Position numbers and translations under genes: made by a program. The notes under the pieces are model-generated. The model was not told where the DNA came from. It ran no database searches and saw only the letters and a list, made by a program, of their open reading frames with translations. DNA of 64,000 nucleotides from Corylus avellana. Taxonomy: Eukaryota > Streptophyta > Magnoliopsida > Fagales > Betulaceae. The stretch covers positions 23,997,692 to 24,061,691 of the forward strand of contig NC_081544.1 of NCBI RefSeq assembly GCF_901000735.1, given 5' to 3'. Every line of letters begins with the position of its first letter. Within the stretch, counting starts at the first letter, position 1. Positions 1 to 27,175 of the stretch are shown one piece after another.

Positions 1-287
1 CAATGACTGACTAATCATGTGGTGTATGTTCCCTTTTGGGAACTTTGATAAGTCTTTTGGGATGAGTGATTAGTTGGTGTATGATCCGCCAATTCCATAA
101 GTTCAATTAGGAGGAGAACCTTAGGATCATATGTGTCTAATTCATTTGAAGTGAGAGATGCTTGAGTTTATTTCATTTATGGGATTTCATAAAAATGCTG
201 TGTATTCTCCAATGGTCCATAGCTGGATTTTAACCACATTATTTTTTGGTGCCTAATCACTTTATAATTATGACAATATCTTTACAG
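1..287 (+). other. Intron of the channel gene
   Basis: AT-rich sequence ending in an acceptor (TTTACAG) just before the first in-window exon at 288. No open exon with good splice sites was seen in it, so it is read as the 3' part of the preceding intron. Confidence 0.6.
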
Positions 288-15161
<14,874 letters not shown>

Positions 15162-15586
15162 GATGTATAGTTCAGTCTACATGTTCCCTATTTATTTTTC
15201 AATTGTTGCAGGGGCATCAATGTCACCATCTTGTATGAATTTGAGCTGAAACTATCACGTGAATTTTCTTCTCAGCAGATCAAACAGCAAAAGATTCAAA
15301 GCAAAGGAAGTTTTGACTGTGAAGTAGTGTTCTGTAAATTTTTACCATTTTTATTGTGAATTTTAGCTGATTACTCATTTTCCAGTCTTCTAAAAGATTT
15401 CCCATTCAAATAATTGTTTTACATAGGTTCATTATTTGAGGTGGTGCACTCTCAAAATTGATGAATTTGAAAGGTTGTATATCCTTTAAAACAGGATTGA
15501 GTTTTAGGTACAATGAAAGGGAAAAAGAATAAGAGGGGGAAGGGAAGGGAAGATGGTACATTAGAATTCAGGATGCATGAACCAAT

Positions 15587-15764
15587 ATGAGTAATGCTGT
15601 TATTCAGTAGACTACTATACAATTCCCATATAACTAGAATGACGTGGCAGAAAATTAACCCTTGTTTTTTCTTTTACAAGTATTGATCAAATAGTTAATT
15701 TTTGTTGCTACATCATTAAATTGTATGACAGTCGTATAATAGTCTACTAAATAGAATTACTCAT
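15587..15764. mobile_element. MITE with about 40-bp inverted ends
   Basis: The left end ATGAGTAATGCTGTTATTCA pairs with the reverse complement of the right end (ATGAGTAATTCTATTTAGTA). The similarity runs on through GTAGACTA(C/T)TATAC for about 40 bp per arm. The element is 178 bp long with no coding capacity. It lies about 425 bp downstream of the channel-gene stop codon. Confidence 0.75.
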
Positions 15765-17941
15765 CCACTATTTGAGAGGCAATTGTTTTTAATCATATGT
15801 AATAGCACGTGTAGCATTTTCTTTGCCATATCCCTTCCCTTGGCCTAAACTGACTTCCCCCTAACAGAAGGAATCAAGGAGTGTCCCAATTTCCTTCTTA
15901 CGGCCAGTGGTTGGATCACATTATAACATTGCCAAGTGCAACATGCACTCTACTTCAAGCTATGGTTTCTGCATAACTTGGAAACTAGTGTCAGTGGTAT
16001 GATGGTCTGGTTTAGTCACACTGCTTGAAAAACACAATTCTGATGATTTTGTTTTCTCCCAAATATTTGGTCTTCTAGAGGTTCATACAAATCAAATCAA
16101 GGTCATGAACCAACCATGTATAACAATTTCTCAATTTTTTATCATTATTATTTGATGTGAGACTTTATATGCTCAAACATGCATTCTAATAATCATGATA
16201 TGTTTTGATCTTACAAAACTAAACATAAAATCAATGTAATGAGTTGATAATGTTAGTTTTTGTAGCCATTATTTTCTATAAAATCAGTCAACTAATGGCA
16301 TGAAATGGGTATGTGTTTTCCAATAAATAGAAGAATCTGCACTTTAGGGAGCCATCCCAAAAATTCACTTTTTGATAGGAAAATTAACTTGAGCAACGAC
16401 TCTTACGAACTGTATCACAAATATGGCCAACTAAAATCAAATGTAAAAGCAAGAGAGATTAGATTGCATGCCTGCGTATCAATGAAACCATGGTAAGAAA
16501 GATTAGCTATTTATTTTGAGTACTTATTCTTTTGTTTGGTTATATTTTATTATTTTTGTTAGGTTTTTAATGTGTTGGCAAATTTAGTGTCAAAGCATGG
16601 TATCCGGGTTGTAATGTTTAGTTTTGACTTCAGTCGGTGTAGAGGTCGGCCAAACACATGAAAAATTCAAGTTTGGTAATGTAATCTAGCAAAGACCGGT
16701 CGGAGTAAAATGGTCATATCTTTTAATTCCAATATCAGGTGAAAGCAAGTTTAGTGGTATTGGAAATTTAATTCAAAGTGCTATGATTTTGTATTTCACC
16801 CAAAAAAAAAAAAAAAAATCAATTTCAATGTTTACTAGGTTAAAAAGGGTTATCAATTGAGGTTTAAAAATATGGTACAAAAACTTCAATTGCAGTTCGA
16901 TCAATCGAACTAGTGCAAATATAAAAAAATCCCAAGAGGTTTGATTACAGCTCCATCGATTGAACTTGCGACAGACTTTTTTTATTTAGTCTACTTATAT
17001 TATTAAACCTGGGTTTTATCCTACTTATATATACGCTTATTAAGGCACGGTTTTCAAAAAGAATGAGACAACGTTTTCATAATACGTTGGAGAGAGATCC
17101 TAAACACTTAAGAGCATAAATTGAAACCCTTTTTATTGTTCTGTTTCTTTCAATTAACCATACAAAACCCTTTAGCCACTAGAGTTTAGGGTTGTAGGGG
17201 ACAAATTTGTTCATTAAGGCTATTCCTGTAGAAGAAGACCAAAGGTTAGCAAGTCAATGCAGTAGAAGGCAAATAGGTTGTTTGTTGGCGCTGCAAGCAT
17301 GTGTCTAGATTATAGATGTTTTGTAAATAGTATGGCTTTAACATAAGTCCTCTATTGTGGAATTGCTTTGGGGTTGGCTTGCCACTATAATGGTTTTTCT
17401 TTTAAAGAGTTATTCCAAAGTTTTTCATTTCATTACCAATATCTTTGTGTGGATTTGTTCTATGCTTGCTTGGATTTTGGTATTGATAATTGTGGAATTT
17501 GGCTTAATTGTTATACAAATTGCTAATTGGTATTGTGTCATAAAATTAAGATATTCTCGCGAGGTTAATAGGCAAATTAATGACCAAAAAGGGATAAAAG
17601 CTTTTGATTAAATTTTTTAATAAATTCTGGTCATGCGGTTGCATGTGAACGTGATTCAATCGCGTTCAAACGTGCTAAGTGTATTGTTCAAACAAGATGA
17701 CATCTTCACGTATCATCGTGTGCGAGAGTGGTAGGTAAAGATCAACGATCCATATCTTTCACACCTGTGAGTTAGGTGGGATTTGACACGCATTTAATGT
17801 AACAACCAAAAGAAAAGTGTGAATATAAACTAGATTCCAAAATACACCTAGATTGGGGTGAATAGGTGTTTAATAAAAATTAATGCAGAATTAAAAATAA
17901 GAAGCATGCAACAATCAAACAATCAATAAAACATGTAAAGC

Positions 17942-17960
17942 CATTTCAAAAAAAAAAAAA
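17942..17960 (+). mobile_element. Poly(A)-only micro-insertion with target-site duplication
   Basis: AACATGTAAAGC occurs at 17930-17941 and 17961-17972. Between the copies lies only CATTTC plus 13 A. This has the form of a retrotransposition product (target duplication plus A tail) with almost no body, as expected from extreme 5' truncation. Confidence 0.65.
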
Positions 17961-18836
17961 AACATGTAAAGCAATAAATCACATAGACACAGATATTTTG
18001 GTGACGAAGATGAAACCTTTTAAAAATCTCTCAAAATGTAAAACCTCTTCGGAGTAGTCAAACCTAGGAAATCATTAAAAGAAAATCCAGATTACAAACA
18101 CAATGATACTTACAACCCTTTACAAATCCTAGTTTCCTAGTTCGACAATCTTCTTAAAGTGATTTTCCTTTATCGAATCCTCTGATAGACTTCTTATCCT
18201 TGATAAACAAATTTGCTTCTCAAACACAACAGCACTCAAAGAGAAAATAGCTTCGAAGCTCTGAATACTAATAAACTTCTCTTAGCATAATATAAAATTT
18301 TGCCTCTCAATTGCTTAGAAAAATCATGCTCCATAGAGTAATCTATATAGGCACTAAGAATTAGGTTTCCTTGCCAAAACAGAAAACCTTATTATGGAAA
18401 ATCCGCAGTAGCGTTCGAACAGCTGACAATCATATGGTTTTATAGAAGTCCAAGCTGAAGTTGGAAAACCTTGATGCAGCAACTGCATGCTTCCATTCAG
18501 GTGGAATTGATACCTGTTCAAATGTGGCTAAGTTAAACTTCTTTTTCTGACACCTCTCATCCGAACACTCAGTGAACGGCTTATGAACAAAGCTCTCTGG
18601 ATTCACTAGGTGCAACTACCGTTCGGACGACTATGTGAACGAAGCTCTCTAGTTTTACTATGGATCACATCACATCTTGACAGTCTAGCGAACGGAGCTC
18701 TCGGATTTCACTATGTGATGCAAGCCGTTCGGACTCCAACATACACTTTTGCAAACGGAGCTTCAAACAAGAATAGATGACACTTTTGGACACCAAATTA
18801 GCCAACCTAAAAACCTAACAAAATGCGTTAGTCACA

Positions 18837-19250
18837 TCTGCACTATCACCCCAAAAGGACTAGTCAATTTGAAGCTTCCCTATAATCACTTATAAAAGCT
18901 AAGTTTCACCTAGTAAGTAAGTAGTGTGAGACTTATAGTGTCTTTATAAACTACATACTCTATGTTGAAACCATGATGTATAAACTACCCCTTAAACTCT
19001 TGACGTTCTTGTCAGATCTACGTTATGCAGTGCTGATAATACCACATGGCATTAGTAGGTGTCTCTGAAATTATTTGTAATAACTTAAAGAAAAGTGCTG
19101 ACTACATATGTTCTATCATCTCAAAAGGTTTAATTAATTTGAAGTTTTCTTATAATCACTTATAAAGTATAATTTCACTTAGTAAGTAAGCATTATAAAA
19201 CTTAGCACTCTTGAGTATCTTCATAAACCACACTCTATGTTGAACCGGGG
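18837..19250. repeat. Two-copy direct repeat, about 140 bp, spaced 270 bp
   Basis: A segment containing TTTGAAG, TATAATCACTTATAAA, CACCTAGTAAGTAAG and CTCTATGTTGAA is found at about 18837-18975 and again at about 19107-19246, at roughly 80% identity. The surroundings (18420-18800) contain repeated CGTTCGGA/GAACGGAGCTCT motifs. Probably remains of a retroelement; no protein remnant was seen. Confidence 0.6.
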
Positions 19251-19727
19251 TGTTACGTTTAATGCGGATTGATGCATCGCGTTCAAATGTGGTAAAATTG
19301 CGTTCGAACAAGACTCACCTTTTATTGCGTGTTGCGTGTATTCAAAGTTAAAATGAGAAAACAAAGGGGAGAGAGAGAGAGATATCTTAAAGTGAGGGGA
19401 AAAAAAAAAAGAAAAGAAAGAAGATCGAAGGAAATTTGAGGAGTAAAGCTTTGAAGAGGTAAGTTTTTATTCCTTTTTTCCCATTGATTTTTGAGTTTTG
19501 GGTCATCAATTGTTTGATTTTGATTGTACGGTGATTGTTGGTGTTTTTTTTTTTTTTTTGTAAGTGATTGTTGGTGTTTTGGATAAGTCTTGTGCGATTG
19601 TTTTTGTGTTTTGAAGTTTTTGTTTGTAGTTTTGAAGTGAAGGGATAGAATATTGTTGTGTTGTGGTACTTAAAGTTTGGGTGTTCGATAAATAGGAATT
19701 TGACCGCATGGAGTAATTTTGTTATTT

Positions 19728-19832
19728 TTTTTTTTTTTGACATGTCCACACAAGAGGGGGGAGGGGGATTCGAACTAGTGACCATCGCTTCATTAGGCGT
19801 GGTCCTAGCCGATTGAACTACCTCTTGGGGAC
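19728..19832 (-). mobile_element. tRNA-derived SINE with target-site duplication
   Basis: The minus strand reads an A-box-like GTAGTTCAATCGGCTAG, a clear B-box GTTCGAATCC, a short body and a poly(A) tail (the T run at about 19728-19738). The 16-bp duplication AGTAATTTTGTTATTT lies at 19712-19727 and 19833-19848, so both borders are exact. About 105 bp long, which suits a short plant SINE. It lies about 450 bp upstream of the EFG1 start codon. Confidence 0.88.
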
Positions 19833-20280
19833 AGTAATTTTGTTATTTATGCATATTGGATGGATTTTAGAACATTTTGAAACTATATTGAGCTTTATCA
19901 CAAATAAGATAAAGTAAATGGACTGATTTTATATATTTTCAAAAAAAGAAAAAAAAAATAATTCAGGACTGATTTTGTATATTTAAAAAAAAAAAAGAAA
20001 AAAAAAAATTCAGGACTGATTTTATATATTTAAAAAAAGAAAAAGAAAATTCAGTCCAACTATCCAGCCTCTGACGTGGCAAAATAAATTGAATTGAATT
20101 AAACTATTTTCCGCTGACATGGCAAACAAGAGCACATAACGCTACCGTTTTCGGAGTCCCAGAGGCCCTTTTAGAAGGGCAAACAAAAAAACGCATAAAA
20201 ATCTTGCATTTGGCTCAAAAGCCGCCCTAGTCCGTACACCAAAGAAATCGCAGTGTGTCTCGGCGATTTCAGCGCACGGC

Positions 20281-23200
20281 ATGGCGCACGGTGGCTACGG
20301 CAAGCGCAGGGTCAATCCCGCGGGTCGACGATCGAAGGGTCTGGGCGTGGAGAAGAAGCCCAAGCCCAAGCCCAAGTCCGTTTCGCTCAAGAACCAGATT
20401 CGATCCATCGAGCGCATGCTCAGGAAGGTAGCTACTTCTTTGCTTCTACTCCAACTCTTGGTTGGTCATTTTTTCGTCTGAATTTGCTTGTAGAAGTTTC
20501 TGTTAGATTGTCTGGGGTTAGGGTTTGCGTGTCTATGTGTGGTTGTGTATTTTGTGGGATTTTGTGAACTGTGTTAAATAACCGATTGTCCCTAAAGTTT
20601 AAGTTGAGAAGAAATAATAAATTTAAGGGTAAATAACATTCCTCCTCCCACAAGCTCCATTAAGTTTAACTGGGTGCAAGTCGAACTTATTCAGTGATAG
20701 TTTGCCCTCTGTCAAGATTAGAAGGTAAGTTGGATGGAAAAATATCTAAGATGACTAAACTATCATTTATGCGAAAAGAGAGTCGTTTCTCACGGTAATG
20801 GCAATTTAGTCATTTCACTTATGAAAAAACTTGACAGTTGATTTGGATGGAGGGGAAAACAAACTAACAGTAAAACTTTAAAGTAGTGTGTGAGTTGCAT
20901 TGAGTTAGAGTTTGTAGAGATGGGTGATATAAAGGTGGTATATTATGGGAACTGATATTTACCATAAATTTAATCATTTATTTATATTCTAGAAGTGTGG
21001 GCTCAACTCTTTCTCTAGAGCTCAACACATGAAATATTTAACTTGGAGTGAAGGTTTGAACTCAAGACAAACAAATTGGTGGAAAGTTAATTTTGGTTCT
21101 AATTTTGAATGTTGGAAGGGATTTTACTACAAGATTTAAGTACTTCCTTTCCATACCATGTGATTAGTTGCTTTATGCTGCCAGATGAACTGAGCTATAA
21201 ACTTTAACTGATTGTAGTTCTAGTTGTTTGGATGTTTACTTAGAATATTGTACTAGCAGTGATGGGTTATTTGGGCTTTTTTTTTTCTTTTTTTTTTTTT
21301 TTTAAAATGTCGACACCAAGTCATTTGAGATTTTGTTAGAAGTTGGGAACGGTGGAGTTCGTTTCGCCAAGAGGAGTAGAGGTGTATACTGAGCGGTGAT
21401 TTTGGGCAAGCTGAGTGTGATTTGGTTTATGAAAACGGTGGAGGAACTGATCAAAGGAGAGAATTTGAGAGAGTTTTGTAGAACTCAACGAGATGGTAGC
21501 ATAGTGTATGTTGCGCAATGAAGAGAGGATAACCATGGAAGATTCTTGGAGCTTTTGGAATACAGTGGAGGAAGGCGGTGTAGCTTTATTATCATCCCAA
21601 AGGGTTGAGAAGGAAGTGGGTGGGGAAATTGTGTTTCACGGACAAGAAAGGTGGTGAAGTTTTTTGAGCAGAAAGGTGGTGTTGAGAGTCAAAATAATGA
21701 GGGATTTGGTGCTAATCATGCGACGTCCTGGACGGTGGAGCAAGGTTGGCAGTTCTATATGGAGGCTCTGGTTGGGAAGGGTAATTTTCAGAAAATAGAG
21801 ATAAGGAGCAGGGGTGTAATGGGTAATTCAGGGAAACAACCGTTGAAGGGTTTGGAAAGTATTAGAAGGATAGAGGGGCAAACAATGCCCGGAAATCACG
21901 AAGCTGGCAAGGCAAGTGTGAAGAAGACTATAGCTGTTTTGGAGGGAGTTTCAAATTTTCAGACGTTAAGGAATATATTGATTGCTTTTAAAGAGAAAGT
22001 AGATCAATATTTGGTGAGATTAGACGTGGGCCTAGATTTAGTGGGGGTTGGGAATATTGAAGGCCTGGTGAAGGGCCTAGCTAAGGATCCGTTAGATAAG
22101 GTTGTGGGTAATTTAAAGGACGGTGAAGGTAATATCAATGCGGGCCAGGGGGTTCTTGGCCTTGGGCCAGAGTTAAATGAAATAGGCCCTAGTATTCATC
22201 TTGGAGGGCCTGATGTGTTGAAATCCAACACTCAAGAAGATTTGGAGGTCCATTCAGTTAAGTTCGGTGACATATTGTATGGTATGAGTAAGGTGTTGTA
22301 TGCTTTTAGAGTGAGACAAGGTGGTGGGGATAGTATTTGGTGGATGCCATCCAAGAGGCAGAAGTTTGAAGGTTGTTTTATCAAGTGTTATCCATTCCAG
22401 CTAGTTCACATTTCCTTAGAAGAGTATTTGGAGAATCAAGGTTCCATTGAGAGGGAGTTTCTTTGTGTGGACAGCGGCTCCTGGGAGGATTCTGACTTTG
22501 GATAACCTTAGGAAGAAGAAAGTCATAGTGGTAGACTGGTGTTGTATGTGTTAAAAGAGCGGGGAATACATAGATCATATTCTTTTTCAATGTGAAGTGG
22601 CGAGACAATTATGGACTTCGATTTTTTGCCTTTTCGAAGTAGAATAGGTCATACCTAGAAGGGTGATATGGCTTATTGGAAAGGTTAGTTGGGAAGTTGT
22701 TCCGTTTTAAATGCTTGGAGGATGGCCCCTTTGTGCTTAATGTGGTGCGTATGGAGAGAGCAGAATATAAGGTGTTTTGAAGATTGACAGATTTCGGTTG
22801 GCAAGCTAAAGAATATCTTGGTTAAATCGCTTTTTGAATTTGTGGATTTTTGTTTTGTTTTGTTTTTTGCTTTCCTCATTAAATGGGTTTTTCTCTTGTA
22901 TACTTCCTGTGTACTAGGGTTGCACCCTTCTGCACTTTTAATGAAATGCAGTACTTCTAAAAGAATTGTTGGCATCCTATTGTGTGGGACGGGACCTACT
23001 CAATTAGGTTGTCTAGGTTGAATACCACTTGGGCTAAGTCTTTGAATCTCGAAATGCATATATACATTGTGGATGCATTTATGTTTGTTTTTGTTTCAGA
23101 ATGGTTTTCTACCATATAATGCTGACAATCTGAAATGGGAAATTGGTAGAAGAGGTGTACGTAGCTGCAATTTTAGGACTGAGCTTTTTTTTTAAAAAAA

Positions 23201-26200
23201 AAAAATATCACAGCTATTAGTATAGTTAAGATTTCATGATGTAGAGTTGCTTCTGTGTAACGAGTGCTTAGGTGTTGCTCAACTTTATATTGCTAAGAAA
23301 ATGTTTTATTTTTCATTTGTCGAATTAATGTGTGCCTCTTTTTTATTTGTTTTGTTTTGGGTAGTTTTGTGGGGATTGGGTTGTGGAATGCATCCTAACT
23401 AGCCAATTTTTTCCCCCAAGGATTTACCTTCTGAGATCCAGGAAAAGAAGTTGAAAGAACTAGAGCAACTCAAGAAACAGCAGGAGATCCATTCTCGTCT
23501 TGCTGTTGAACGCAAAATATTCTTGCGAGACAGGAAGATAAAATTTTTTGGTGAGTATCTTTGAAGTTAGTTTGTGGCTGACTTTCTTGCTTGATGTGCA
23601 ACTTACTTGCATCAATAATGAATGTTTTGCTTAACTTATCCAAGTAAATATTTGTCTTGTTCAGAGAGAAGAAAGGTAGAAAGAAGAATAAGACGTCTAG
23701 AGAAATTGCAACGTGCTTCATCTGGTCAGGCACAAGATGCAGAGATTGCCGAACAGCTTTCTAAATTAAAAGAAGATCTTGAATATGTTAGGGTGAGCTA
23801 TATATTGAATACTTTCTATATCTGTTGTTTTAATAATTCATGCAATATGGCATTTGTAGATATGAGATGAACAGATAAGTTTTGCTGTCATGAAATTTTT
23901 TGAGCTTTTATTATGTGTTTTAACCTAACCAAATTAATATTTCTTACATAATGATGTGGTGGTTCTCTGCCTTCTTTAGGACAATGCTAAACATCTGTTT
24001 GATTGAACTTATGTCCTATTGAAGAAGAGCTGGAAACTCAGCTTTGCCTTGATCACAGCCTTGTGGTCTGTTTTTTTCAATTACACACTTGCTAGTAATG
24101 CTTCTGTGGTGGCTAAAAGATCATGTTTAATTGAATTGCAGTTCTTTCCCAAGACTGAGAAATATGTATCTTTATTTACTGGAGGTGATGATTCAGACAT
24201 AGTTGATAGGAGAAATAAATTGCGCAAGCAGATCAAAGCCAACTTAGTTGCTGCTGCTGCTAGTGGGAAGGATTTGGAAGGTACTTACTTTGCTCAAGTT
24301 TCATTTGCACGTTGCCACATTTTGGAGATTGACTTATTTTTCCTATATTACTGGGCCCAATCATGGTCTTAGGACTCAATACTAATTCAAATTGCTGGAT
24401 AGTGGATACAATTCCTCCCTAAAACATAGTTGCAAAGGTAGTTGGAAATATGTTTGGTTGTGAATGTGCTTCATTGAACATGAATGTATTGTAGGCATTT
24501 TTGTTTGGGTTATGTCCATGTGGAAATAGTTTTCTTGATAAAATTAAGCTGAAATATGCTGCTAATAATCCAATACTCATTTTTTGTGGAGCAGAAAAAA
24601 AAAAAAATTAGATAAAATGATTTTCTGTAGCTTTGATATTTTATACGCATGCAATGGATCATAACCGGATGGTGTGACTTGATCACTTATCTAAATGTTA
24701 ACATAACAAAATTATTATTATTATTTTTTTGATAAGTAATAAGAAGTTTTATTAAAAAGCGTAAAGGCGCCCCAAGGCTCTTTTCTTATATAAGAGCCTT
24801 CAAGAGCCTTCATAACAAAATTATTTTTAGAAGGCTCTTATATAAGGACTGGACAAATCGTTGAAGCTCCATGGTCTGGCATGTGAAGCTATTGATATTA
24901 GTAATTAGGGATATTAAAATAAAAGAAGAATTGTTTTGAAAATGTAAAAAAATTATTAAGATCTAATTGAAGGTGAATAAGTGGGTTGGATTTGGATAGA
25001 CAAGCCTAGCTATCAAACTTGTAATCATTAAACTCAAGTGTGTTTGAGGAGCTTGGTGAATCCAGGCCAGGTGTCCAGCTCTGCGTGTAAGTTTGATGTT
25101 CAGCCTTTTCCCTTTTGGTTATCTGCTCCTGCTCAACCACCCTTAAACACCCCCCTCCCCCGCACAAAAATAAATAAATAAATAAAAGCTCCTGGGTTGG
25201 CTTTCATTTGATCTTAACTTCTTGGGTTTTGTTATGCACATAAGGATCATGTATTTACTTCAACTTTTCTCAACAGAGACAGGGAGTGAGGATGATGGGC
25301 TTATGGATCTAAGTGAAGATGATTTCTTCCTTGGTAGTTCAAGTGATGAAGCCGATGCAGATGATGAGTGGACAGATAAGAGTACAAGGTACTTATTGCA
25401 TCTGAGAGGAATGCTAATTTTTAGAATTTATGTTCTTATTTTGAGAGGAAATGCTATCCTCTATGGATTTAAGGAGTAAGAATGGCATATGTATTCCTTT
25501 TTTGATTTCATTGGTTACATTCAAAAATAAGTTAAGGATTGAGATGGAAGCACATATAAAAGTGTGAATAAGTTTTTATACAGATGATTGACAACATTGT
25601 AATTGCTTGAAGAGTCAATTCCAATACTGATTTAATTGAACCCTTTCATGCAAGCTCTTATTTGGTACATTAGCAGCGGAAATTACTACCCATATGATCT
25701 TGCATTTATGTTTATTTTGTATCTTATATTAAGAAGTTGGTTTTGGGTTGAGTAAATGTTCATCTAAAGCATTTGTGATCGATTTTTCAGGGAGCAGGCT
25801 TCTAGTGCTTCTGGTAAAGCTGCATCTGGCATGTCCAGTGATGAAAGAAATCAGGTTTGTTGTCTAGTTTTAGTAATGCATTGTTATAAGAAACTAATTG
25901 ACTCTTTTGGCCTATTCTCTTCTTTTCCTCACTTCAATATATCTATGTAGAGGCAGATTTCTGCTAGAGCTTTAATGCCTCCACCCCGCCCAGCCACCAT
26001 TACAGCCTCAAGTTCAAGTCGTTCTCAATCAAGATTTGGGCCTTCATCAAGCAAAAATAAATCAACACTGAGGGCTGAAATGTCAACATCCAGCAATACA
26101 TCAAATGGCAGAAGTGGTTCTGCCTTCAAATCAAGGGGTTCCTCAAAGTCAAAGTCAGGTCACAGTAGCAATCTAAGTTCCAACTCGGACGCTCATAAAC

Positions 26201-27175
26201 CCCGAAGAAAAAGAAGGCCAAAGAAGAAAAAGCAGCAGGTGTTTACTTTTGTCCTATTTATATATACATTGGCATTTAACTATTACCATTTGCCTTGCTA
26301 ACAATTGATAGAACATTAACCTAGCCTATCATTTATACTTTTTACTGACCTCTTAAACTCTCTAAGATAGTTTGTCTTAATATTATTAAATAGAGCCTTG
26401 GAAGAACTAGAAAGCCAGCAAGAGAGAACTCACTAGCAACTCAGATATGAATTCCAAAGTTCAAAAGTCCATCCTTCAAAATTGTTGATGCTTAGTCAAA
26501 GGCTACCTGAATGTTGCTCTCCTGCAATGTCTCATCACCTCTAAGGGTGGTTGAGTAACATTGATCAAGAGCAAGCTGTCCAACCTTCCCATCTATTTCC
26601 TCTCCCTCTTCCCTATTCCGATTGGTGTTGCTAATCGATTAGAAAAATTATAGTTGTATGAAAACAATGGATGAGCTTGGGTGATATAGCTTTTATTGTC
26701 AGTGTTTTATGAGCATCAAAGCGTCTTGATGCTCTAAATTTTCCTTTTATGATTAGATATGCGATTATAGATTCTGCCTCAGTCATGTTTACAGGTTCTC
26801 TAGGGGTTTTTTTGCTTGATGTACTTAAGTATGCATTTTGTATGACTTTTTGTGTTCGTAGCAGGAGGTGGCATAGTTCGTGTTATTTGTCTCACTATGC
26901 AATTTCTTCAATAGTCTAGTGTCTACATGCAAAAACTATATGCGTCACCCAATGTCGGTGCTAGATGTCATCACACTTATTGTCAACGGGCTTTACTGAG
27001 TTTGAGCTATGTGAATGTCTTTGAAATGAAAGTAGTTTATTGTTTATCTTATGTTCCAAATAATTTATGTTAGTCTCGGATCGCAGTATTACAGGATTCA
27101 TGGTAAATTTTTTAGTTTACATGATTTTCATTCCTTGAATATGTAGTGACTTCTCTTCTTTTGTTGCAGGCATGA
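20281..27175 (+). CDS. EFG1: rRNA-processing protein EFG1 homologue
   Basis: Exons: 20281-20427, 23421-23550, 23665-23792, 24142-24280, 25277-25388, 25791-25854, 25951-26238, 27170-27175; all GT-AG. The product is 337 residues. It begins [20 protein letters not shown] and has the family's basic core: [13 protein letters not shown], then a predicted coiled coil from exons 2-3 ([35 protein letters not shown]), then [12 protein letters not shown] in exon 4. Exon 5 is acidic and serine-rich. Exon 7 is low-complexity serine-rich and ends in a lysine/arginine cluster ([12 protein letters not shown]) likely to serve as a nuclear/nucleolar signal. The last exon supplies one alanine and the stop. Yeast Efg1 works in the nucleolus in 18S/pre-40S rRNA maturation; the same role is inferred here. 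The 3-kb first intron carries a LINE. Confidence 0.9.
21306..22960 (+). mobile_element. LINE remnant with ORF1 part and 3' end, RT deleted
   Basis: Plus-strand L1-like remnant inside EFG1 intron 1. Around 21306-21640 the frame, with stops, resembles LINE ORF1. The 284-residue frame 21651-22505 begins as an ORF1-like linker and ends in RRGG-type ORF2 sequence ([16 protein letters not shown]). Beyond its stop the ORF2 3' part goes on as [15 protein letters not shown] and a zf-RVT-like [16 protein letters not shown] at about 22500-22620. Its 3' tail is GTGTACTAGGGTTGCACC at about 22911. The reverse transcriptase core is absent, so the copy is internally deleted. The borders are approximate and no target-site duplication was found. 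Confidence 0.7.
24717..24811 (-). mobile_element. LINE 3' tail insertion with target-site duplication
   Basis: ATAACAAAATTATT is duplicated at 24703-24716 and 24812-24825. The insert read on the minus strand ends GGGGCGCCTTTACGC, TTTTTAATAAAACTTCTTATTACTTATCAAAAAA, a LINE-type 3' tail. The 5' side (24774-24811) is a small hairpin-forming stretch unlike LINE sequence. It lies in EFG1 intron 4. Confidence 0.75.
24785..24846. repeat. Perfect 17-bp inverted repeat across a LINE-tail junction
   Basis: CTTATATAAGAGCCTTC (24785-24801) is the exact reverse complement of GAAGGCTCTTATATAAG (24830-24846). The first arm is inside the insertion and the second is in flanking target DNA beyond the duplication. 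Confidence 0.9.

Larger units (their letters stand above)
15162..20280. other. Intergenic region between channel gene and EFG1: repeats only
   Basis: No exon-like open frame with homology was seen. The stretch holds a MITE (15587-15764), unassigned retroelement-like sequence (about 16500-17640), motif-rich repeat debris (17640-19350), a poly(A) micro-insertion (17942-17960), a SINE (19728-19832) and A-rich tracts with a GGACTGATTTTATATATTT-type motif repeated three times near 19918-20030. The small ORFs at 16305-16496 and 17357-17611 have no recognisable domain. Confidence 0.6.
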
